A stretch of DNA of 64,000 bases. Source: Hemibagrus wyckioides. Lineage: Eukaryota; Chordata; Actinopteri; Siluriformes; Bagridae. The position numbers were made by a program, and so were the translations under genes. Below the pieces are notes generated by a model. The model was not told the DNA's origin. It searched no databases and saw only the letters and a list, made by a program, of their open reading frames with translations. The stretch spans positions 22,888,852 through 22,952,851 of the forward strand of contig NC_080720.1 in the NCBI RefSeq assembly GCF_019097595.1, read 5' to 3'. Of this stretch, positions 1 through 10,915 are shown piece after piece; the first letter of the stretch is position 1, and every line of letters begins with the position of its first letter.

Positions 1-95
1 GGTTAAAGGACTGCACTACCCAATAATATTTATATTGCTAATAATGAATAAAAATTGGTGTGCCCCAAATGAGGTCATGAGGAAATGTGAAACAA

Positions 96-1235
96 AATGA
101 TAAATCCAAAACCAAAATACCAAATCCAAAAACACAATAAATAATCAGAAAACAAAATAAATCCAAAAACACAATGACAATTTAGTGTCATGTCCAGGTG
201 CCCCCACTCTGTGCGGGACTCGAACCCGCATCTCCATGGTGGTGTGTGCGCTGGCACACCATGATGACCATGAACCCGTATGCAGGATTCACAGATGCTC
301 TGCTTTATTTACATAAACGCAAGACAAACGACATGGGGAAGACTGACCTAATCACGAAGACACTACATGGCACAAATTGAACTGAAACATAAATAAAACC
401 CTGAACATGAGCTTAGACATGACTAACAAGAACATAGAACATGAAACACACAAGGATCCCTATTTATAGGGCTAGACATTAAAGTTAATGGGAAACAGGT
501 GATACAACAGGAAGGAGATCAATGGGGAAGGCATTTCACAAAATACACATGACAAAGCAGGCTCCAGTGATTCACCTGCCAGCACCCCCTCCAGTGGTCT
601 GGCAGGGAACTGTCCAGCTGTTCCTGACAGGTAGGCATAGTTTGTGAAATTCTTACTGTGGATTGGAAGAGACATCTGTCACTCAAGATATACAGGAGGT
701 ACAGCAGGCTGTAGAAAGTTGATTCGCATGTCTATGAATGTCTTATAACACTTCTTACGTCGTATAATCTGGGATAGTTTGGTCTTCAGAACATACCTGC
801 ATTCTTTAGGTGTGTTTTTAGACATTGTAAACTAATCTTTATGCCATGATATGCTATCAGTGTATCCAACATCTCGGCATAAGAATGTCTATCCTCAAAG
901 TAGCTTTGAATAAATTCCATTTTCTTATAAAGAAAAATATGTTTGTTATTTGAATTTAAATGGTTTAAAGTGAACGTAGAACTCCACACATGTACAAGAA
1001 ATAAAGTTAGCTACACAGTTTCCTACTTCTTGTATACCCTGAATGACAGATGTCTCATCCAATCAGCGGTAAGAATTACATTTGCAAACTATACCTTTTT
1101 GTCTGAATTGTTGCTGTGTTTTTGGATTTGTTTATTTGGATTTGGAGTTGTTATTTTGTTTTTTGATTTGTTATTTTGTTTTCTGATTTGTTATTATGTT
1201 TTCGGTTTTGTTATTTTGTTTTCTGATTTATAGTT
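96..1235. mobile_element. Long-inverted-repeat DNA element, copy 1, split by a solo LTR
   Basis: Both ends consist of loosely repeated CCAAAAACAAAATAACAAAT-type units (left 96-185, right 1120-1235 as the complement). Next to each end is a GACAGATGTCTC / GAGACATCTGTC inverted segment. The interior (about 680-960) is the reverse complement of the copy at 9035-9705, so the two copies are in opposite orientation. There is no coding capacity. The superfamily is not recognised. The solo LTR at 186-629 interrupts its left arm. Confidence 0.6.
186..629 (-). mobile_element. Solo LTR of a Gypsy-like retrotransposon, minus strand
   Basis: A 444-bp unit bounded by TGTCA and TGACA, as LTRs usually are. 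Read on the minus strand it has a TATA-like CTATAAATAGG (plus 464-474) and, downstream, an AATAAA signal near 305-311. It sits inside the left arm of a DNA element whose second copy at 9035-9705 lacks it, so it is an insertion. No internal retroviral or Gypsy genes adjoin it. The 5-bp flanks (TTTAG and GGTAG) match only partly, so the target duplication has decayed or the site was altered. Confidence 0.65.
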
Positions 1236-1239
1236 ATGC

Positions 1240-1487
1240 TATAAGTGTCCAGTATCATTCCTTCATTCATTACTTCATGTTAGGCTTGTAAACACTCAGT
1301 GATGAAAAACCATATCAACATATGTACTGTATGTGGAGTAATTCCATTAAACACAATGCAGCAGAAAAGCATCCACGCTCTTTTGAGTCCCAATGATCAG
1401 TGTCCAGGATTCAGTGCACCAAAATTGGCCTTGCTTTCTGGGCGGGAGTGATGACATGAGCTTTGAGCTCATGTATGTAAATTTCAG

Positions 1488-1529
<42 letters not shown>

Positions 1530-2658
1530 CAGAACTCAACATCACTTTCCTCTGAGTTATTCTCTGCTCTACTGTCCTAGCATGCAGCATGAGCAGCAGT
1601 TGGAAAAGATATGGTTAGCTAATTTCATGTGTTACAGAAGAAGCATTAGTTAAACTTCACCCCTCATGACTGGTAGCTCTCAGATGATTGGCGAGAGCTG
1701 CTTGTTGTTAGAAATTGGCAAAAGACCAACCTGGGGATAAAATAAAATAAAAAAAATACCAAACATGTATGTACATACCAAATGTATTTAATTATTATGT
1801 ATTTTTAATTAAAGATGATATATTTGTTGCAAAGTGTGTTATAGTCAGTGTACTTACTTCCTTGTGTTCTGGGGGGTGGTTCAATCCTTTACCATCATGC
1901 ATCAAGGTTATATGAAGATGAGTGGAAGTTTGTATTAATTATGTTTTAAATAGTAATCACCATATAATTTAGTTTAGATTCATGTACATGGTGTAGGTGA
2001 TGATTTCGGCTGATATGACATTTCATAATCACTGTTGCCCAGATTTAATTTAGTATGTGTCTGATTCACCGGTTCATATTTCACGCATTATCCACCAGCT
2101 TGGCATCTCAAGACTAGTTTATTCTAAACTTACAGTGAGGTGGCCTTGAGGTACCCCGCTTTGCAGCGACATGACAGCAATGAATTGCATAAAGCTCTGG
2201 CACTGTGCCTTGGCTAAGAAGCGCTTATGAAGGTCAGGCTGGCAGGACTCAGACAGTCTGTCAGATTCATTTGGTCCCCCAACCCCCCATGGCAGCTTAC
2301 ATAGATCAAGTGTGCTGATGATGAGAAGTATAGACTTCCCTTCTGGATGGACTAGGCTTTTGCAGCCTCTGATTTAGACCAAAGCATGATAGATATGTAC
2401 CATTATATTCCATTCACTCCCAAGTTCTAAGCAGATCAGTAGGCATAGTCACCTATGCCAGTATCAGAGTGTTCACCCAGTTTCATAAAGATAGCAGTAC
2501 AATCTGTTCATCTTTGGAAGGGGAAGGGAGGAAGGGGCACATTATTTATGTCCTGATATTATTGGAGATTATCCCTGACATATCACATCACTTGCAGGCA
2601 CCATTAGCCAGGCTTCATCCCGTTCAGTATTTCTACCACCTGTGACCACTGCTCTCTA
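1240..2658. other. Gene-free flank with a (TAA)n tract
   Basis: AT-rich sequence without a credible exon or recognisable element. A TAA microsatellite occupies about 1489-1528. The interval 2120-2330 is less AT-rich, but no domain can be read from it. Confidence 0.6.
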
Positions 2659-2660
2659 TA

Positions 2661-3860
2661 CGGAAGCCCAGAGAGGCCATGTGATATTATTTTTTTTGCT
2701 TTTGTTTTCTCGTGATCACGACTTAATTTTCTCGTGATCATGAGATAACAAAAGTTGTTTTCCAAAAGATTCTCTTTTTTTATTTTAATTCAGGGTCACA
2801 TGACATAGAAGCTATTGAAGACAGTGTTTTTTTTAATAAAAATTAAAATAAAATAAAATGAAATAAAAGAAGAGATTCTTTGGGATACAAAGAAGTGTAC
2901 CTTATGGAGGTGTCCAATTAGATCATTTTGGTACTAGATTTGGGTCACAGGGTCACATGACCTAGAAGCTATTAAAGAAATAGTGTTTTTTTTTTTTAAT
3001 AAAAAAAAGAAGACCTTTTTGGAATAAAAAAGAGGTGTACCCTGTGGAGGTGTACTAGTTTTGGGTCACAGGGTCACATGACCTAGAAGCTATTGAAGAA
3101 ATAGTGTTTTTTAAAAATAAAAATTAAAATAAAAATAAAAGAAGAGATTCTTTGGGATACAAAGAGGTGTACCTTGTGGAGGTGTCCAAGTAGATTATTT
3201 TAGTACTAGTTTGGGGTCACAGGGTCACATGACCTAGAAGCTATTGAAGAAATTGTGTTTTTTAAATAAAAATTAAAATAAAAATAAAAAAAGAAGATTT
3301 TTTGGGATACAAAGAGGTGTACCCTGTGGAGGTGTTCAAGTAGATCATTTTTGTACTAGATTTGGGTCACAGGGTCATATGACCTAGAAGCTATTGAAGA
3401 AATAGATTTTTTTTTTTTTAAAATAAAAATGATAGCAAATTAACTCACATGATACATAATTAATACTATCAATTAATTCAATTTTTATTTATAAATAAAC
3501 AAATGCTGTTTTCAATGCCGCATGCCATATGTATATTTAAGAAGAAATTAGAATAACTGGGGAACATAGTCAGTTAAGTAACAAGTACCACATTTCAGTC
3601 GTACAGAAATTTGTCGACGGTCCCTAAACTACTGCTTCCGAATGTCTGTCTAATGTCCAAATATCAAACTAACTTCATCGCGGTTCTGATTATGTCGTGA
3701 TCACAAGAAAACAACTTTTGTTATCTCGAGGTCACGAGAAAATTAAGTCGAGATCACAAGAAAACAACTTCGTTATCTCGAGATCACAAGAAAATTAAGT
3801 CGTGATCACGAGAAAACAAAAGCAAAAAAAATAATATCACATGGCCTCTCTGGGCTTCCG
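2661..3860. mobile_element. 1200-bp non-autonomous DNA transposon with long TIRs and TA target duplication
   Basis: The ends CGGAAGCCCAGAGAGGCCAT and its complement are perfect and flanked by TA on both sides. Homology between the ends continues for about 100 bp through TCGTGATCACGA palindromic units; the 3' end carries one extra unit of about 55 bp. The middle is a tandem array (separate entry). There is no coding capacity. A TA duplication fits Tc1/mariner or Harbinger-like elements, but the family was not identified. Confidence 0.75.
2790..3425. repeat. Tandem array of five about 120-150 bp units
   Basis: The string GGGTCACATGACCTAGAAGC and its variants start at about 2792, 2944, 3062, 3213 and 3362. 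Each is followed by a T/A-rich run and, in most units, a GGGATACAAAGAGGTGTACC-like part. Spacing is about 150 bp except one unit of about 118 bp. The array lies inside the 1200-bp TIR element and looks like internal expansion. Confidence 0.8.
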
Positions 3861-3935
3861 TATCTCTGGGCTCAAGAATTATCATCATTATATTTTCCCC
3901 TTGTATATAAATTAATCACAAAGGGATTGTGTCCT

Positions 3936-3936
<1 letters not shown>

Positions 3937-4032
<96 letters not shown>

Positions 4033-4043
4033 GTTGTTGTTGT
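3937..4043. repeat. (TAA)n/(TTA)n microsatellite with inversion
   Basis: A run of TAA changes to TTA and then to TTG. The two halves are complementary and could fold into a hairpin. The low-complexity Asn/Tyr open frame across it is an artefact. Confidence 0.95.
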
Positions 4044-4641
4044 TTCCATTTGCTTTGCATTTGCACATTGCTTTCCATTCCAGAGGATGCCTGGAACCCA
4101 TTATAATCATTATAAGCAAACCAGCATTCTCTTATCAAAGATAATCCATTGATACTGGCAGGTTAGCACCACATTTCATAGTGTCATAGTATCAGGATAA
4201 ACCAGATGCCATGATTGCAAAACTAACAATTATAAACAGCTATAAGATTTGCATGACAACTAAACAATAAGGGGACAGATTAAATATATATAAACACTGT
4301 TGTTAATGACTTTACATATGTGGCACTTATAACATATAAAATATATGCATTACTATTTGTTCAGATAAATTACACAGATCAAGGCCTTTATTGAATTTTA
4401 AGGAATTTACTTACCATCTTTTTACCATCTGATTGATATGATGATTAGATGAAATGATTAGACATCATTTGTGATTTAGAATAAAAATTGTACATTTGGA
4501 TAAATTTGACCAACAGGATGAATGTTATTTGCATGTTATGCATGTGTAGTTATTCTGTTCAGACAACACATGTAAGTTTTGTTTCAACTTTTGTGGGAAC
4601 ATGTTTCTGGCACCTCCCTATCATATGTTTTTTTTTAATCT
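4044..4641. other. AT-rich spacer, no gene seen
   Basis: Between the TAA/TTA microsatellite and the hAT element. No splice-bounded frame, TIR or recognisable repeat was found. Confidence 0.5.
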
Positions 4642-4649
4642 ATTTTCTC

Positions 4650-5512
4650 TAGGGCTGTCAAAATTAACGCGTTAATAATGCAAATTCATTCTAAAGGCAC
4701 TAATTTTATTAACGCGCGATTAAAGCAGTGCGCATTTTCTTTTTGACCTTTGGCCTTGCCCATAGTTTGGGAAATGGGAGATGCAGCAGCAAACCGAAAT
4801 TAAGAAAGAAAAATGTCTTCTTTATATATAAAACGATGTCTGATGGTTCTGTCGACAAGACAAAAGTCTGCATTTATTGCCGATGTGAATTATCACTGCA
4901 GCACGTCGAGTTTAAAATATCACTTGATGGCGAAGCATACATCTGATGCAGAGTGCTCTCCTGCCCTTCGCCAAAGGCAGACAACACTAGATTCTTTTCA
5001 GCAGAGATGTAATGTGAACCTGTGTTTTTTCTATGTTCTTTTCTTCATGTGTTTACTAGTCATGAACAACTTAATTGAAAAACATGTCTATGTTCTTTAT
5101 GCTCTATATTTAAGGTGGTTTCAGTAATAAATGTACACTTTGCATGTTTAGAAGAAGTGATCTGAAAATGTTAACAGGCTTGTGTAAGTAAATAGCTCAG
5201 TGCAAAGAAAGAAGTAATTGTTTTCTATGTTCTTTTTTCATATGTTTAATAGACATGAACAAGAAAAATATCTATGACCTTTGAAACATGTCTAGTCTTC
5301 ATGCTCTATGTTGAATATGGTTTCACTAATAAACAACATACATTTCAATATTTGTACATGTTGATTAGAGTATTAAAAACTAAAAAAGTATTAATTTAAG
5401 GTACATTTAGAATGGATAAAAATGTGCAATTAAGTTGCGATTAATCATGAGTTAACTCATGACAATCATGCGATTAATCGCGATTAAATATTTTAATCGA
5501 TTGACAGCCCTA
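4650..5512 (+). mobile_element. hAT-family DNA transposon remnant with perfect 8-bp target duplication
   Basis: The terminal inverted repeats TAGGGCTGTCAA / TTGACAGCCCTA are flanked by ATTTTCTC at 4642-4649 and again at 5513-5520, an exact 8-bp duplication as hAT elements make. Subterminal regions are rich in ATTAACGCG and CGATTAATCGCG motifs. The 863-bp length is too short for a transposase of this family, so it is an internal-deletion derivative. It keeps a broken BED finger (separate entry). Confidence 0.88.
4728..5010 (+). pseudogene. BED zinc-finger fragment of a hAT transposase, frameshifted
   Basis: One frame gives DKTKVCIYCRCELS, with the CxxC half of a BED finger. The overlapping frame (from 4813) gives STSSLKYHLMAKH, with the H..K.H half, then a Gln/Arg-rich tail. 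The two halves lie in different frames, so at least one frameshift breaks the domain. BED fingers are DNA-binding modules at the N-terminus of hAT transposases and ZBED proteins. Nothing of the catalytic core follows. Confidence 0.7.
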
Positions 5513-5615
5513 ATTTTCTCCAAATTTGTTGTATATGCCAACTGCCATCTATTCTCTCTGATATCACACAGCTAACTGGGGAGAGTGAAGGTACTTCCTC
5601 CAAGACATTTGAACC

Positions 5616-6139
5616 CAGTGGCGGCCTTTCAATAAGGGGCACCACCCCCTTAAAGTTAGCCAGAGAAGAATGCTACTTTAACATGTTAGAAATAATGAAA
5701 TATTTTAATAACAAAATAAAATCATTTAGTTGAAAAAAATAATTTATTTAAAATGAAAAAATCAGAACTGTATTTCGTTAATGAATGCATTGGCCATGCT
5801 GTCAATGGAAAAGAGACTGGTGACTGAGATAACTGAGTTTAACCAGAAGGTCATTGAGAAATTTGAAAGCCAGAAAAAAGGAGAGCAAAATTTATTTTCA
5901 AATAGTGTGTTTTTTAATGATTTACTTCATTACTGATATGAAACCCACATTGAACTCAAATTCAATGATTCATAGTGCATTTATTGCATGCTTTAACAGT
6001 TGACTTTAAAAGTAACATTTTCAATATTTTATCTTAGCAGTAATGATACATAATCACCTGATAAATGGCTATTTACAGTCCTGCATTACTAACAGTTTGA
6101 TCTGCACCCCCCAAAATCTTTGAGCACCAGCCGACACTG
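5616..6139. mobile_element. hAT-like MITE with CAGTGGCGGC termini
   Basis: Begins CAGTGGCGGC and ends GCCGACACTG, imperfect inverted repeats followed inward by C- or G-rich CACCACCCCC and GCACCCCCCAAAATC. About 524 bp and without coding capacity. Its right half is repeated in inverted form at 7987-8300. No matching 8-bp flanks were found, so the boundaries are less certain than for the other hAT elements here. Confidence 0.5.
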
Positions 6140-6190
6140 ATCCAGCCACCAAATCCTTTTGAACTGCTGTTCATGCTTTGTTACGGGGCA
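5850..6190. repeat. Left arm of a large imperfect palindrome
   Basis: Inverted counterpart of about 7930-8300. The arm covers the right half of the hAT-like MITE and about 50 bp beyond it, including GATCCAGCCACCAAAT and CATGCTTTGTTACG. The spacer of about 1.75 kb holds Tc1 fragments and a microsatellite-rich insert. Confidence 0.7.
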
Positions 6191-6725
6191 ACTTAGAACA
6201 CTGAGAGAACAGCACTAACTGACCTATTCAGCAGTAATGAGACAAGTGGCTATAGTTACTCTGACTGACGGAACAAATATGCAGTTATGCTGTACACTTC
6301 CCATCCCCACTGGATCAGACTCACCAAAACTGGACTATTGAAGACTAGATAAAGACCAGATGATTTTTTTCCAATCTTCAGCAGACCAGTTGGTGTGAGC
6401 CTGTGCCCACAATAGTTGCAAAATCCTGTTCTAGGCTGACAGGGGCAAATGCACCTCAATGTTCGATGTTCTATGCATGGAGAGTTACATCATTACACTT
6501 GTAAAAGGAGATTGTATGAGTTACTACATCTTTTTTAAGAGCTCAAAGCAATTTGACTGGTTTCCTATATTGTTTTTTAGAGTATCAAGGCATTTCCACC
6601 CAAAAAACTGTTGCTCACTCAATGTTTTTTTTTTCCACACCACCCTGTGTAAACTGTAGAGACTGTTGTGTGCGAAATCCCACAAGATCAGCAGTTTCTG
6701 AACATGAACTCAAGTTCCTAACCTT
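6170..6725 (-). pseudogene. Tc1-like transposon fragment, minus strand (same family as 48840-49660)
   Basis: Read on the minus strand, it contains segments that recur in the + strand copy at 48840-49660. These include the AAACTGCTGATC region and the CAGGCTCACCAA block (plus positions near 6315-6410 and 6660-6710). The frames are broken by stops and deletions, and only short transposase pieces remain. Confidence 0.55.
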
Positions 6726-6739
6726 TTTTGGCTAACTCA

Positions 6740-7080
6740 GTATATGGCTATCAGACTTGTTTGTCCAGCACATCCCACAGATGCTCGATTGGATTGAGAT
6801 CTGGGGAATTTGGAGGCCAAGTCAACACCTCAAACTCACTGTTGTGCTCATCACACCATTCCTGAACCATTTTTGCTTTGTAGCACAGTCCATTATCCTG
6901 CTGAAAGAGGTCACAGCCATCAGGGAATACCATTTCCATGAAAGGGTGTACATGGTCTGCAATAATGCATAGGTAGGTGGTACGTGTCAAAGTAACATCC
7001 ACATGGATGGCAGGACCCAAGGTTTCCCAACAGAATATTGCCCAAAGAATGACACTGTCTCTGCTGACTTGGCTTTTTCA
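6740..7080 (-). pseudogene. Tc1/mariner-like transposase C-terminus, minus strand
   Basis: The minus-strand frame 6751-7020 gives DVTLTRTTYLCIIADHVHPF, then GCDLFQQDNGLCYKAKMVQE and [19 protein letters not shown]. These are the second Asp (QQD) and the final Glu (PIE) of a DDE transposase, with 36 residues between them rather than the 34 of classic Tc1. QQDNAPCHKA is the usual form; here it reads QQDNGLCYKA. The upstream part continues at 7775-7990 on the same strand, so the copy was split by the insert at 7081-7774. It cannot encode a working enzyme. Confidence 0.8.
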
Positions 7081-7468
7081 AATTCAAATTCAAATTCAAT
7101 TCAAATTCAAATTTTATTTGTCACATACATATACATACACAGTACGACATGCAGTGAAATGTTTTTTTCACGACTGTCCGGCATGTAAACATCTATAAAA
7201 AGTATGTTAGAAAGAGATCCATAAAAAATAAAGATAAAAATAAAACTAGAGTATCTTAAAAGTATAAAAATATGAAAATAAAGTAAAATAAGATGTAATA
7301 TAGATAAATAAAAATAAAATAAAATATGAAAATATAGGTGTAAATAAAAATATAATATAAATAAAAAAATAAAATATGAAAATAGGTGTAAAAATATGAA
7401 AATATAGGTGTAAGAATATGAAAATATAGGTGCAAGTAGATAAATAAATAAATATATATATAAATATT

Positions 7469-7555
<87 letters not shown>

Positions 7556-7774
7556 TAACAAAGTGGTATATATATACACATAAATGCAGACATGAACATG
7601 AAGGGATGTATGTGTATATGGAATATATTGAGGTGATCCAGTGTTTATCATTAAAGTGTCCATGTGCTGGAAAAAAAAATTGTATAAAGTGACTTGTGCC
7701 AGTCCAGTGTCAAAGTTTCAGTTTGTGCAAATGTGCGAGGTTGTATAAAGTGATGAAAAGTGATGAAAAAAAAG
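7081..7774. mobile_element. AT-rich insert with AAATTC repeats and (TA)n, interrupting a Tc1 copy
   Basis: Starts with repeated CAAATT units and TTTATTTGTCACATACATAT, a string common in fish dispersed repeats. It then becomes tandem (ATAAAAATATGAAAATAGGTG)-like units and a (TA)n tract at about 7437-7552. Tc1 sequence lies on both sides, with about 165 bp of the Tc1 consensus missing. The element class is not recognised. Confidence 0.5.
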
Positions 7775-7990
7775 CAGAGCCCATTGTTGGCGCTTTCAGC
7801 AGTGCACAGGGGTCAGCATGGGCACCCTGACTAGTCTGCGGCTATGTAGCCCCATATGCAACAAACAGCGATGCACTGTGTATTCTGACACCTTTCTATC
7901 AGAACCAGCATTAACTTCTTCAGCAATCTGAGCACATGATCGTAACAAAGCATGAATATCAGTTCAATAGTATTTGGTGGCTGGATCAGT
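7775..7990 (-). pseudogene. Upstream part of the split Tc1-like copy, minus strand
   Basis: The reverse complement matches the + strand copy at about 31125-31215, including CATATGGGGCTGCATAGCCG and CCATGCTGACCCCTGTGCA-like text. With 6740-7080 it forms one minus-strand element. The reading frame is not preserved. Confidence 0.65.
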
Positions 7991-8300
7991 GGTGGCTGGT
8001 GCTAAAAGATTTTGGGGGGTGCAAACAAACTTACGATCAAACTGTTAGTAAGGCAGGACTGTAAATAGCCATTTATCGGGTGATTATGTATTATTACTGC
8101 TAAGATAAAATATTGAAAATATTACTTTTAAAGTCAACTGTTAAAGCATGCAATAAATGAATAAATGAACTATGAATCATTGAATTTGAGTTCAATGTGG
8201 GTTTCTTATCAGTAATGAAGTAAATCATTAAAAAAACACACTAATTGAAAAGAAATTTTGCTCTCCTTTCTTTCTGGCTTGCAGATTTCTCAGTGATAAG
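7930..8300. repeat. Right arm of the large imperfect palindrome
   Basis: Inverted counterpart of 5850-6190. It includes CAGTGGTGGCTGGTGCTAAA (the MITE terminus) and outside it ATTTGGTGGCTGGAT. The similarity stops near 8300, so the MITE copy here is truncated. Confidence 0.7.
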
Positions 8301-9030
8301 ATAAGTAAAGCAGTATGTAGCACTGCTACTCAGTACATTGATGTATAACAAACTAATTTCTTAATTTATTGATTATATTAACGCTGGACATCTTTGAACA
8401 ATCTGTTCAAATGAAATAAGAATTGAAATCGTGATTATTTGTCTCATTAAACAATTTAGAGCAAGATCTCTTTTTGTGGTACATTGGGGTTTTAGCATTC
8501 AGAAAACCGTGTTCTGTCAAAATGGAATTTATAAACACATATTATTTATAAAATAATCTCCTCTTAGTCTGGCTAATCAAATGCACTACACCATTAGAAC
8601 AGAAAAGAAGTCAAATACAAAGAAAAATTGGTATCTAGCTTTCTGCAGTACTTAGCTTAGCTAAACATATTAACTAGCAAAAATGCTATTATGCAAGTCA
8701 ACTGCAGGTTAATGTTGCAAGTTAATGTTTCATTTTATGAACTGAAAAGCAAAGTTTTTTTTGTTTGTTTTGGGAACTTGAGAAATCCTGTTCATCACAG
8801 GCTCTTTATCACACCCAGAGCAGGTGTGAAAATGTTTTACTATTCACACTAACAATTTGGAGGCAGCTGCAAATGCATCATTCTGTTTATTAAATAAAAC
8901 ACATCCAAAGCAAATAAAGTACCATGGAACTATGTACCAAAACAAGAACTTGATGTGCCACATAAGACATTGTAACAGAAACAAGAGTCTATCAAAACAA
9001 ACAACACTTAGCAACAGAGGGAAGAAAACA
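8300..9030. other. AT-rich spacer, no gene seen
   Basis: No exon-like frame, no TIR and no recognisable repeat. Short overlapping frames on both strands at 8844-9057 have no domain. Confidence 0.5.
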
Positions 9031-9034
9031 CTAA

Positions 9035-9705
9035 CCACAAAACCGAAAACAAAATAACAAATTCAAAAACAAAATAACAAAACCAAAAACACAACGGCAA
9101 TTCAGAGAAACCTGAAAAGGTAGGTATACTTTGTGCATTGAATTCTTAGCGCTGATTGGACGAGACATCTGTCACTCAAGATATACAAGAAATTGTGTCT
9201 CTAACTTTATTTCTTGTAAATGTATGTAGTTCTCTGTTCATTTTAAACCATTTTTTTGGATAATGCAACTCTAAGAAAATAACAAACATATATATTTACA
9301 TTTATAAGAAAATGGAATTTATTCAACGCTACTTCATATGTCATGATTTTGCATATACTGATAGCACATAATGGCATAAAGATTAGATTGCGATCTCTAA
9401 AAACACACCTAAAGAATGCAGGTGTGATTCGAAGACAAAACTATTTCAGAATAAATTATGTAAAGAGCAGATCTGCATTCATCCACACATGAATCAACTT
9501 TCTACTGCTGTAGCCTGCTGTACTTCTTGTATATCTTGAGTGACAGATATCTCTTCCAATCAGCAGTAAGAATTTCACTAGCAAACTATACCTACATTTA
9601 TGGTTTGTCTAAATTGTTGTTGTGTATTTGGATTTGCTATTTTGTTTTTGGATTTGTTATTTTGTTTTATGATTTGTTATTTTGTTTTTGGATTTGTTAT
9701 TTTGT
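9035..9705. mobile_element. Long-inverted-repeat DNA element, copy 2
   Basis: The left end has AACAAAATAACAAATTCAAA-like repeats and the right end their complement (GGATTTGTTATTTTG units at about 9625-9705). Inside these, GACGAGACATCTGTCACTCA pairs with TGAGTGACAGATATCTCTTC. The terminal inverted repeats are about 150 bp. This copy is uninterrupted and inverted relative to copy 1. There is no open frame longer than the repeat artefacts. Confidence 0.65.
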
Positions 9706-9714
9706 TTTGTGCTT

Positions 9715-10665
9715 CTCGGCAATTTACAGGATTTTTTTGGAATTTATGGGAATTAATGGGAATTTATTTAAATCATTTAGAAATTTGGGGAAAATTATAT
9801 AAACTGTATATACAAACATAAATATAAACATTTAGTTTGGTCCTAAGCTGTCATGCAAGCAGACTAATGTAAGTAGAACTTTAATTAATTCTTTCATTGA
9901 ACAACAGAAAAGCATAAACATTAAATGTAAAAAAAAACATATTTCTTTATGTTTGCTCTAAAATGAAAGCACACCCCACCCTTTCCCTTCCAAAAAAAGT
10001 CCCCTTCAAAATTGTAATCTACGGTTTGAAATACAGAACTGTGGCTTCGATAATCTTGTAAAAGTCAGAGCCTGGAGAATAGGGAGGAATTCCCCCATTA
10101 AGTGACTGAGGGGGATTGTGTGTGTGTGTGTGTGTGTGTAGGATGGTCTTTTTAGACAGTTTTTTTTTAACTATTCCACCTAAATGTTTGCTCAGTGCAA
10201 ATACATTGATACACACATATTTGTTTTTACAATAGTAAAATTTTTGTTTTAAATATAAATGTATGTATTTTAATGTAATTTACATGATTATTCACCAAGA
10301 TGGACTTTTTTTTTTTAATGATTCTGTATGCAAGATTAAAGAAATGATCAGTGTATTTTATGGAGGAATGCACAGTGTGTGTGGAAATGTGGCCTCAGTA
10401 GCCCTACAGTGCTGTGTGCATGTGATTGAGGAATAAACAGGGTTGTTTTATCTGGTTGTTTTAACCAAGATTATGCTGCAGAATATTTCTTTCAACTACA
10501 TTTAAGTTCCCTGTTATAGGCTAACCTGCAATTTTGCAAATTTTCCCAGTTAATTCCCATATATTCCTGTTAATTCCCATATATTCCTGTTAATTCTCAT
10601 ATATTCCTGTTAATTCCCATGGGAGTTTCCAGCCGTGAATATTCCCGGAATATTTCAACCCTAGC
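9715..10665. mobile_element. Possible DNA element ending in AATTCCCATATATTCCTGTT minisatellite
   Basis: The right part, 10545-10625, has four tandem copies of an about 20-bp AATTCCCATATATTCCTGTT unit. It is followed by CGTGAATATTCCCGGAATAT and TTTCAACCCTAG, which resemble a TIR terminus. The left part, 9730-9775, has related GGAATTAATGGGAATTTA in the opposite sense. The boundaries and class are uncertain. A (GT)n tract lies at about 10117-10138. Confidence 0.4.
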
Positions 10666-10915
10666 ATATACACACATACGCATGTGAAGATGAATACAAT
10701 TCATACAAGCATGCATGCAATCATAACATATTAGATTAACTAGTTTGAATAGCTGAAATAGCACTTCAGCACATACTTTAGGATACTGGACCATATTGAA
10801 ATTGGTTCTTTACATAGTTTCATTAAACAGTCTAGCTATTAAAATGTGGGCTGATTCTAAAATGCTTCTATAAACTGTTTTCTACTTCACATATTTTGTT
10901 AATAATACCTTTTAT

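Noticed and set aside
198..245. Possible tRNA gene on the minus strand because of a GGTTCGAGTCC B box
   Set aside because: No A box, acceptor stem or cloverleaf can be made around it; it lies inside a solo LTR.
2790..3425. Regularly spaced repeats resembling an array such as CRISPR
   Set aside because: The units are 120-150 bp, diverged, lack unique spacers and sit inside a eukaryotic TIR element.
3916..4119. Open frame of Asn and Tyr runs
   Set aside because: Translation of the TAA/TTA microsatellite, not a gene.
7256..7663. 135-codon minus-strand frame rich in Ile and Tyr
   Set aside because: Produced by the (TA)n and ATAAAA tracts; no domain.
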